A stretch of 64,000 bases of DNA, taken from positions 35,571,555-35,635,554 of the forward strand of contig JALMQS010000030.1 in NCBI GenBank assembly GCA_024734495.1, read 5' to 3'. The DNA is from Forficula auricularia. Lineage: Eukaryota; Arthropoda; Insecta; Dermaptera; Forficulidae. How positions within the stretch are numbered: the first letter of the stretch is position 1; the number at the start of each line of letters is the position of its first letter. This document shows, in pieces, positions 55,521 through 64,000 of the stretch. The position numbers and the translations under genes were made by a program. The notes beneath the pieces are model-generated. The model searched no databases. It saw only the letters and a program-made list of their open reading frames with translations, and was not told the DNA's origin.

Positions 55521-55716
55521 TTTCATTTCACTGTGAAAAACTACACACCTTTACTCTATTAACTGTATAATTATAATCACTAAAATGGATCCAATTTTTT
55601 GGAGCTCTCTTCACTGAAATTTCAAATTGAAATAAATTTAAAGAAATTAAATCTAAAAATTTATTTAAAGAATTTTTACAGGGTTAGCAACATGCGCCGA
55701 AATTGAACGAAGTACA

Positions 55717-55733
55717 NNNNNNNNNNNNNNNNN
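55717..55733. other. Assembly gap (17 N)
   Basis: A run of 17 undetermined bases lies directly at the 5' edge of the long open frame. Sequence to the left has no matching coding content, so the true distance across the gap is unknown. Confidence 0.99.
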
Positions 55734-55734
55734 T

Positions 55735-58700
55735 GAAATATCGCAGCTAAATAACATTTTTGAGAATTTTAAGATTGATAAAGAAAAGGAACTCAAAGAT
55801 AAAAAAAAATCTTTTGATGAATTATCCTCATTAAAAGAGAAAGAAATCGAAACATTGGAAACAACGTTTAAAAACTATCGTTTAGAAAAAGAATCAGAAC
55901 TATTAAATTTAAATAATACATTACAGTCATTGAATGACAATTATAATAAAACACTTCATGAGAAAGAACAAATTATTCAAGAATTGTCACAAAGTAAGGA
56001 AGAATTGAATAATTTGCTTACTTCTTCAAAAAATTCCATTGAATCTCTTACTAAGGAGAAAATAGTATTGTTAAATCAATATAATGAAGATATGAACTTG
56101 TTAGGGACAAATAATACAACCTTGCAAAATGAAGTTAGTCTTCTGACGGATAATATGAACAAGTCGCTAATTAAAATAGAAGAAATAACCAGCATCAAAA
56201 CCACCTTAGAAAATAATTTAGACGAAAAAATAAGAATATTGGAAGATAAAGAGACCCTAATTAAAGAATATCAGTCGAGAGATTTAGAATTACGAAAAAA
56301 ACTAGAAATCCTTCAATCTTCAAAAGAAGAAATAACTAAGATTTTAGAACAAACAAAAGAAACTGTAAAGGAAAAGGAAAATATTATTTTAAAATGTGAA
56401 GAAAATAAAATAGAGATCCTTGACAAGTTAAACGAATCTCAATTGAGTGTAGAAGAACTAACAAAGTTTAATAGCACTTTAGAAAATAATTTGGAAGACA
56501 AAATAAAAATTCTTGAAGAAAAAGAGACACTAATTAAAGAGCATCAATCGAGAGATTTGGAATTACAAAAAGAACTGGAAATCCTAGAATCATCTAAACA
56601 GGATATTATTAATGCATTAGAAACAAACGAAAAAACTTTAAAAGAGAAAGAAAATCTCATATTAAAATATGAAGAGAGTGAAAAAAGGTTACTCGATAAG
56701 TTGAACAAATCTGATATAAATATAGAAGAATTAAATACAGTTATTGAAAACTTGGAGTGTAATTTAAACGACAAGTTAAAAATTTGCGAAGAAAAAGAAA
56801 TAATTATTACAGATTATGAACTAAAAATAGAGGGGTTCAAACAAGAATTATTTAATCTTCAATCTTCAAAACAAAAAATTATTAATGCATTAGAAACAAA
56901 GGAAAACATTTTAAAAGAAAAAGAAAACGTTATATTAAAATACGAAGAGAATGAAAAAGAGATTCTTGGAAAAATCAGTAAATTAGAAACAAATAATTCA
57001 TCCCTGAAATTAGAAAAAGAAAAAATTAAAAAAAATTATGAAGAACAAATTGTACATTTAAATGAAACAACTTCTTCTCTAAAAAATGAAATAGTGTGTT
57101 GGAAAGAGATACTAGAGAATTTGAAGATTGAAAAAGAAAATGAACTTATAGTTAATAAAAAATCTTTTGATGAATTATCCTCATTAAAAGAGAAGGAAAT
57201 TGAAACATTGTCAACAATGTTTGAAAACTATCGTTTAGAAAAAGAATCAGAACTATTAAATATAAATAATGCATTACATTCATTGAATGACAATTATAAT
57301 AAAATATTAAAGGAAAGGGATGAATATATACTAGATTGTACTTCTTTGAAAGATGAAATCGAAAAGATTAATATGAATATTCAAGGGAAGGAACAAATTA
57401 TTCAAGAATTGTCACAGAATAAGGAAGAATTAAATAATTTGCTTACTTCTTCAAAAAGTTCTATTGAATCTCTTACCAAGGAGAAGATAGTAATGTTAAA
57501 TAAATATAATGAAGAGATTAACTTGTTAGAGACAAATAATACAACCTTGCAAAATGAACTTAGTCTTCTGACGGACAATATGAACAAGTCCCTAATTAAA
57601 ATAGAAGAAATAACCAACATCAAAACCGCATTAGAAAATAATTTAGACGAAAAAATAAGAATATTGGAAGAAAAAGAAACAAATATAAAGGATTACCAAT
57701 TAAAAATAGAAAAAATGCAAGGACAATTAAAAAACCTTCAATCTTCAAAAGAGAATATTATTAAAGCTTTAAAGTCAAAGGAGGAAACATTAATGGAAAA
57801 AGAAAAAATTATATTAAAATATGAAGAAAATGTTAAAGATATTCTTAACAAGTTAGACGAATCTCAATTGTGTTTAGAAGAACTAACAAAGTTTAATAGC
57901 ACTTTAGAAAATAATTTGGAAGAGAAAATAAGAATTCTTGATCTTAAAGAAACATTAATCAAGGAAAATGAAGTGAGAGTTTTGGAATTACAAAAAGAAC
58001 TGGAAATCCTTCAATCATCTAAACAGGATATTATTAATGCATTAGAAACAAACGAAAAAACATTAAAAGAGAAAGAAAATCGGATTTTAAAATATGAAGA
58101 GAGTGAAAAAGGGTTACTCAGTGAGTTGAACCAATCTGAAATAAAAATAGAAGAATTAAATACAGTTATTGAAAACTTGGAGTGTAATTTAAACGACAAG
58201 GTAAAAATTTGCGAAGAAAAAGAAATAATTATTACAAATTATAAAGAAAAAATAGATGACATCGAAGAAGAATTATTTAATCTTCACACATCAAAAGAGA
58301 ATATTATTAAGACATTAGAAACAAAAGAAAACATTTTAAAAGAAAAAGAAAACGTTATATTAAAATACGAAGACAATGAAAAAGAGATTCTTGGAAAAAT
58401 CAATATATTAGAAACAAATAATTCATCCCTGAAATTTGAAAAAGAAAATAATGAAAAAAAATACGAAGAACAAATTGTACATTTAGAAGAAACAATATCT
58501 TCTCTAAAAAATGACATAATGTGTTTGCAAAAGCAACTAGAGAATTTGAAGATTGAAAAAGAAAATGAACTTATAGTTAATAAAAAATCTTTTGATGAAT
58601 TATCCTCATTAAAAGAGAAGGAAATTGAAACATTGTCAACAACGTTTGAAAACTATCGTTTAGAAAAAGAATCAGAACTATTAAATATAAATAATGCATT

Positions 58701-58767
58701 ACATTCATTGAATGACAATTATAATAAAATATTAAAGGAAAGGGATGAATATATACTAGATTGTACT
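55735..58767 (+). CDS. Giant coiled-coil protein exon, first part
   Basis: Open from the edge of the N gap (codons from 55735, EISQLNN...) with no stop for 1011 codons. There is no start codon: the gene continues upstream of the gap, and a TTG at 55855 is an internal leucine. The protein is rich in Glu, Lys, Asn, Leu and Ile with continuous heptad-like spacing and no globular domain, as in long cytoskeletal, centrosomal or Golgi coiled coils. It is built of 91-residue repeats (three per larger block) beginning at LENNLxEKI. Larger blocks start with a F(K/E)NYRLEKESELL segment at about 55867, 57220 and 58645. Almost all apparent minus-strand frames are shadows. At 58766-58770 a 2-base loss relative to the paralogous block at 57349 breaks the frame. 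Family assignment (NuMA/Mud, CLIP or golgin-like) is not possible from this segment. Confidence 0.93.
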
Positions 58768-58935
58768 TTTGAAAGATGAAATCGAAAAGATTAATATGAA
58801 TATTCAAGGGAAGGAACAAATTATTCAAGAATTGTCACAGAATAAGGAAGAATTAAATAATTTGCTTACTTCTTCAAAAAGTTCTATTGAATCTCTACCA
58901 AGGAGAAGATAGTAATGTTAAATAAATATAATGAA
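58768..58935 (+). pseudogene. Frameshifted patch within the coiled-coil exon
   Basis: Compared with 57349-57516 this stretch is identical in every base except three indels: two bases lost near 58768, one lost near 58895 (CTCTACC for CTCTTACC), one gained near 58935 (ATGAAAGAG for ATGAAGAG). Net effect moves the reading from frame 1 to frame 2, where the downstream half continues. Indels without substitutions point to base-calling or gap-filling error rather than gene decay. Confidence 0.8.
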
Positions 58936-61855
58936 AGAGATTAACTTGTTAGAGACAAATAATACAACCTTGCAAAATGAACTTAGTCTTCTGACGGACA
59001 ATATGAACAAGTCCCTAATTAAAATAGAAGAAATAACCAACATCAAAACCGCATTAGAAAATAATTTAGACGAAAAAATAAGAATATTGGAAGAAAAAGA
59101 GACCCTAATCAAAGAACATCAGTCGAGAGATTTAGAATTAAGAAAAGAACTAGAAATCCTTCAATCTTCAAAAGAAGAAATAAATAAGATTTTAGAACAA
59201 ACAAAAGAAACCGTAAAGGAAAAGGAAAATATTATTTTAAAATGTGAAGAAAATAAAATAGAGATGCTTAACAAGTTAAACGAATCTCAATTGTGCGTAG
59301 AAGAACTTACAAAGTCTAACAATAATTTAGAAAATAATTTGCAAGAGAAAATAACAATTCTTGAAGAAAAAGAGACACTTATTAAAGAACATCAATCGAG
59401 AGATTTGGAATTACGAAAAGAACTGGAAATCCTTCAATCTACAAAAGAAGAAACAATTAAGATTTTAGAACAAACAAAAGAAACCGTAAAGGAAAAAGAA
59501 AATGTAATTTTAAAATATGAAGAAAATAAAATCGAGATCCTTGACAAGTTAAACGAATCTGAAATGTGTGTAGAAAAACTATCAAAGGTCAACAGCACTT
59601 TAGAAAATAATTTGGAAGACAAAATAAAAATTCTTGAAGAAAAAGAGACACTAATTAAAGAACATCAATCGAAAGATTTGGAATTACAAAAAGAACTGGA
59701 AATCCTAGAATCATCTAAACAGGATATTATTAATGCATTAGAAACAAACGAAAAAACATTAAAAGAGAAAGAAAATCGGATTTTAAAATATGAAGAGAGT
59801 GAAAAAGGGTTACTCAGTGAGTTGAACCAATCTGAAATAAAAATAGAAGAATTAAATACAGTTATTGAAAACTTGGAGTGTAATTTAAACGACAAGGTAA
59901 AAATTTGCGAAGAAAAAGAAATAATTATTACAAATTATAAAGAAAAAATAGATGACATCGAAGAAGAATTATTTAATCTTCACACATCAAAAGAGAATAT
60001 TATTAAGACATTAGAAACAAAAGAAAACATTTTAAAAGAAAAAGAAAACGTTATATTAAAATACGAAGACAATGAAAAAGAGATTCTTGGAAAAATCAGT
60101 AAATTAGAAACAAATAATTCATCCCTGAAATTAGAAAAAGAAAAAATTGAAAAAAATTATGAAGAACAAATTGTACATTTAGATGAAACAATATCTTCTC
60201 TAAATCGAAAAATTATTTCTTTAGAAGAACTAACTGAAAAATTGACTAAGGAAAATATTAAATTAAATGATCAGCTTCAAATTTTTCAAAAAACAATTAA
60301 TACACTGAATATTCAATTGGAATACAAGGATTGTGCAATCAATGAATCTCTAAAATTACAAGAAGAGTTAAAAAAAAATATTGAATCTAAAGAGAAATTA
60401 ATTGAAAATAACAAAGAACTTATAAATACTCATCATCAAGAGAAAAATAATTTAGATCTAAAAATTAAAAGGAATCAACAAGAAATCGATTTTCTCGAAA
60501 AGGAATTGGACGAAGCTCATTTAAAACATGATAAGTTAAATAAACACATACATCGTTATGAGCAAGAATTAGAGGAAAGATTGACTGAACTCAAAGACAA
60601 AGACCATATTCTTGAAGAATGTCATTTAAAGAAAGAACAACTACATAAAGATCTTATAAAGGTTAAAGAAAATTATGCTTCTCTTGAATTAAATAAAAGT
60701 GATTCTGAAATGAAATTAACACAATCAATTTCCAATATCAATCTTTCTCTTAAAGATGCGGTTAATCGTAACTTGCAATTAGAAAAAGATTTAGAAAAAT
60801 CAAAAACTGAAAATGAAAACTTGAATAAATTATTTCAAGATAAAGTTGACACATTAAAAGATTTAGAAGAAAAGAATAATACGTTAACTAGCTTAAATAA
60901 TTCTCTAAATAATTCTTTCAAATCAATATCAGAAGAAAATCAAAGTTATTCACTGGAAATAAAATGTTTAAGAAACACAATTGAGGAGAAAGAAATGGAG
61001 TTGGATGATATTAAGAAAGATTTTGACCGAATTAATAGTAAAAAAGAAGAAATTTCGAAAAATTTGTCACTTTTATTAGAAGAAATAGAAGAAAAAAATT
61101 TAATAATTAAAGAAAAAGATAAAATGATTAGTGAATTGAAGATAATAGAAAATAATTTTAAATCTGAAATGAGAAATAATCAACAACTTAAAAATGAAAA
61201 TATTATTTTAGAAAAAAAAATAATTGATATGGAAAAAGCTCAAAATGACTATGAAGAAAAAATTCATATGATGAATATTAAAAATAAAGATCATATTCAA
61301 GGTTTAAAAGACAGTCTAAAAGAAACAATTGAAGAAAAAGATAACTATTTTGAACAATTTCAAAGTATAAAAAATTCTAATCAGCAAATAAAAAAATATC
61401 AAGAAGAATTAAATATAGCACTTACCAAAGAATCGGAAGAAAAAAAAATTCTTGAAAATTCATTAAATGAAGTAAAACATGAAAATGCAAATTTAAAAGA
61501 AAATCTTACTAGTTTAAATCGAGAAAATACTTTATTAAAAAATCAAATTGATTTATTAGAAATTGAAAAAATGGATTCACTAGAAAAATTAAAAATCAAA
61601 TTTGATGAAATGGAGAACAAGTCAAAAGAAATTTTTGATTCTTTAGAGAATAAATCACGCGAATTAGATGAAGCCAATAAATTAATGATGGAATCAAGAG
61701 AACTTCATAAAAGAGAATTAGCTTTAGCCCAAGATAAAATAAATACCTTGATGAATAAGAAAGATGCTGTGATAACTCGAGAAAAATATGAAACTCGTAA
61801 AAAAGAAATTGTTCAAGAATTTGAAGAAAAAATTTCCAAAATTAAACAGAGAGCG
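58936..61855 (+). CDS. Giant coiled-coil protein exon, second part, ends at a splice donor
   Basis: Continues the same protein for 973 codons. Four 91-residue repeats begin at 59057, 59330, 59603 and 59876, each exactly 273 bases apart. From about 60200 the sequence becomes non-repetitive coiled coil (LEELTEKLTKENIKL...) to the end. The last residues before the boundary are KISKIKQRA. The exon stops at GCG|GTAAGT (61855|61856), a consensus donor. Reading on to the TGA at 61883-61885 would add only nine intron-like codons. The full exon is at least 6.1 kb and about 2040 residues. The next exon is not in the window. No signal peptide, membrane segment, motor or zinc-binding motif is seen. Confidence 0.93.
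59057..60148 (+). repeat. Four tandem 273-bp (91-residue) coding repeats
   Basis: The GAAAATAAT (or GAGTGTAAT) anchors at 59057, 59330, 59603 and 59876 are 273 bases apart without exception. 91 residues equals thirteen heptads, so each added unit keeps the coiled-coil register. Three further sets of the same unit occur at about 56210-57030 and 57630-58450. Confidence 0.92.
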
Positions 61856-61861
61856 GTAAGT
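61856..61861 (+). other. 5' splice site
   Basis: GTAAGT directly after an open coding frame, a full match to the intron 5' consensus. Confidence 0.75.
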
Positions 61862-61939
61862 CATTCATATTTGATCAAAATTTGATTTTTTTTTTATTAT
61901 TTAATTGTAATGTAATTGTAATTATCCTGCTTAGTTGAT

Positions 61940-62078
61940 CCTAATTGAAAAGTTTTTGTTTTTCCGAGAGTAGCAGAGTTGTTGATTCACAAAGAGAAAC
62001 GAAAAAGGTTCTCCTCTGCTTGGTGCAAATAAACATACACACATATCAAAAATATATATCTGTATATATATTATTTTT
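61940..62078. repeat. End of the TGCTACTCTCGG family
   Basis: ATTGAAAAGTTTTTG, CCGAGAGTAGCAGAG and CAAATAAACATACACACATAT match, in inverted order, the right end of 7237-7650. Confidence 0.6.
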
Positions 62079-62440
62079 TTAATTTTCTCATTAATATATC
62101 AATGAATAATTAACACATTAACGAGAATTGCTTTTGATCGCGCTTTTTAAACAAGATATACCTATATCGCGAGACTACTGGTTGAAGCTATTGAGTCTGC
62201 TGAGTCTTAAGTCTGGGCCAGAAGTTAAAAGATGTGATCCATTTGGCTATAATCCAGCAATCAAGCCAAATGGATCACATCTTTTTCATTTCTCTTGTTC
62301 CAGACTTAAGACTCAGCAGACTCAATAGCTTCAACCAGCAGTAGTCTCGCGATATAGGTATATCTTGTTTAAAAAGCGCGATCAAAAACAATTCTCGTTA
62401 ATGTGTTAATTATTCTTTGATATATTAATGAGAAAATTAA
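62079..62440. repeat. 360-bp near-perfect palindrome
   Basis: TTAATTTTCTCATTAATATATC at the left and its complement at the right edge. Arms of about 140 bp include TCGCGAGACTACTGGTTGAAG and CTTCAACCAGCAGTAGTCTCGC. The apex has its own hairpin, AGATGTGATCCATTTGGCT. The arms are almost identical, so the element is young or maintained by gene conversion. Fragments of the same family are at 4963-5340. Confidence 0.85.
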
Positions 62441-62559
62441 CTTCACTATTTCAAGTTAGGAATATATAAATTCGGATATTATTTTTACTTAATATTTGAC
62501 AAAAATCATCTGCATTCGATTCGCGATCGAATCAAATTCAAGAAACTTATGATTTATTA

Positions 62560-62800
62560 TTTATTTGTTTGAGACTATAGTTTCGAAGGCTTTGAAAATT
62601 TTTTCAATATCCACGCGATACTGATCCAATGAAAAATAATATTTATAATTAAAAAGACTGATGGTGAGGGCCAAGCCTCGAAACTATAGTCTCAAACAAA
62701 TAAATAATATATATACAGATTACAGATATATAATTTCGATATATATGTGTGGTATGTTTATTTGCATCAAGCAGAGGACAAATTCTTTGTTTCTCTTTAT
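62560..62800. repeat. Palindrome related to 7237-7650
   Basis: GAGACTATAGTTTCGAAGGC (62571) and GCCTCGAAACTATAGTCTC (62674) are inverted. The plus arm reads CTGATGG..GAGGGCCAAGCCTC, GAAACTATAGTC, a hammerhead-like motif with the last core A changed to G. The right edge repeats TGCATCAAGCAGAGGACAA. Confidence 0.7.
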
Positions 62801-62875
62801 GAATATTTGATCCTTCTCTTTATATATTTAATACTCTTTATACATTAGATTATAATTATTTAAAATTATAATATA

Positions 62876-63677
62876 AATGTGCCGGTGATTATGAAAGTGG
62901 TCAAGTCAGTGATTGTTTGGAGATATTTAATTTTGTAAAATGAATTGAATTCCTGTTTAATGACAACTAGAAATACATTTAACGGTTCAATTTAGGGGCT
63001 AGATGGCTCTACAGATACAATAAATAAATTTTAAACAATTTTGCAAAACCGACACTTTTACTATGGTTTAAGGAGGTTCTTTCGCGACAATCCACACACA
63101 AAGTTTTAGCCTCGTAACCACTCTATAAATATGAACGGAACTAAAATTTTAGGTTATGTTTTTTTTAACGTGACTGCCCACTCACCCTACGAAATCTCTA
63201 TATGTATACACACATACTTGCCGGATCATTTCCAAGCCATTGTGCTTATATCCCCTCCACTAAAAATAATCGCCAAATTTGTTTTTTATCAAAACTACGT
63301 GGTAAATAATTTCAATTTTTTTTTTAAGTTACTCCGAATATATTATTCTAACAAATATTAGTTTTTAATCAAGATGGTGAAAGTCCTTCAATGAAAAAAA
63401 ATAAAATAATGATCATTTTCCCACCCTTTCTCTATCTACCCTAAGTAAAAAATGTCATTTTTAATTGCAATTATTTCATGTTTGGTGTGGTAAATTGTCT
63501 TCAAATTTTAACAGTATGTGTATTATCCTTTTAATGACTTATATTCCAAGTTTCAAAAATTTCTTGAATTTTTGCATTTGTGAAAGAACTACCTTAATTG
63601 ATGGAACACAAAATATGAAAAAAATTCATTTTTTTATTTTTTTGACTTGGACCACTTTCATAATCACCGACACAAAT
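62876..63677. mobile_element. Fold-back element, larger relative of 51361-51612
   Basis: ATGTGCCGGTGATTATGAAA on the left is inverted at 63654-63675 (TTTCATAATCACCGACACAA). The 800-bp interior has short frames without recognisable content. Confidence 0.65.
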
Positions 63678-64000
63678 ATCTGCCTTTTTATTTTTTTAAT
63701 CACTTTATCCCTGATAACGTTACTTAATATATTATAATTATTCAAGATGGATGTTGCTTTCTTATTATTAAATTAAATTAATATATAACAATCCTATAGG
63801 CTTTGTAGGAGTTTCCTTAGTTGACCCTTTTAAACCATTAAGGGGAGGAAGATGCTAAGAAATGTCGATATTTTAAGACAATGAAAATACCGTTTTAATA
63901 AATTATTTTATTCCGAATTTGTGGTTTTTTGTATCCTTGGGGCTACCTTTTCACCAATTCGCCATTCAATTAGATAGTTAATTAAATCAACCAATCAATT
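63678..64000. repeat. AT-rich DNA ending in a dispersed repeat
   Basis: 63838-63970 shares phrases in order with 38385-38530. Nothing else is recognised before the window ends. Confidence 0.45.

Noticed and set aside
55855..55857. Start codon of the coiled-coil frame
   Set aside because: The codon is TTG and the frame is open upstream to the N gap, so it is an internal leucine.
56544..59895. Ser/Phe-rich minus-strand frames
   Set aside because: Antisense shadows of the Glu/Lys-rich coiled coil that recur with each repeat unit.
61856..61885. Natural C-terminus at the TGA
   Set aside because: GTAAGT directly follows the coding sequence; the last nine codons look intronic.
63131..63737. Downstream exons of the coiled-coil gene
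   Set aside because: The frames lie inside a fold-back element and show no coiled-coil composition.

Overview
The window is a stretch of a eukaryotic nuclear genome, very AT-rich and dominated by transposable-element debris. It is most likely from an insect or another arthropod. The evidence is spliced coding sequence with GT/AG boundaries, a mariner copy, several hAT elements with 8-bp target-site duplications (TSDs), Helitron and Helentron-like elements, tRNA-derived SINEs, LINE 3' ends with (TAAA)n tails and long fold-back repeats. There are no operons, ribosome binding sites or CRISPR arrays. The species cannot be named from the sequence.

Layout. 1-5.5 kb: a Helentron-like copy, the 3' end of a LINE, an old MITE and a classical Helitron (3805-4890). 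5.5-13.2 kb: a GC-richer island, more Helentron pieces and a run of fold-back elements. 13.2-15 kb: mostly unique AT-rich DNA, then a long fold-back repeat. 15-19.4 kb: a dispersed hairpin-ended repeat and an eight-unit, 138-bp tandem array. 19.7-23.6 kb: a GC-richer island, a LINE 3' end, a large palindrome carrying tRNA-like arms, a 103-bp tandem repeat and an intact SINE. 24-30.7 kb (minus strand): three phase-compatible candidate exons of an unrecognised gene, whose large second intron holds repeats including a nested mariner. 30.7-54.3 kb: nested DNA transposons, including hAT elements whose TSDs I could read directly. 54.3-55.7 kb: palindromes with hammerhead-like motifs. 55.735-61.855 kb: the clear host coding sequence, one huge exon of a repetitive coiled-coil protein, broken upstream by a 17-N gap, interrupted by a three-indel frameshift patch and ending at a consensus splice donor. 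61.9-64 kb: more palindromic repeats.

Two things stand out. First, several unrelated palindromic repeats and one tandem array carry a 43-46 nt motif with hammerhead-ribozyme logic: CUGANGA, helix II, GAAA, and outer strands that pair with each other. The helix sequences differ between families while pairing is kept. All share one extra nucleotide before helix II. Second, the coiled-coil protein is built from tandem 91-residue (exactly 13-heptad) blocks inside three larger repeats, with very recent sequence homogenisation.

All calls come from reading the sequence by eye. No database search or folding program was run.
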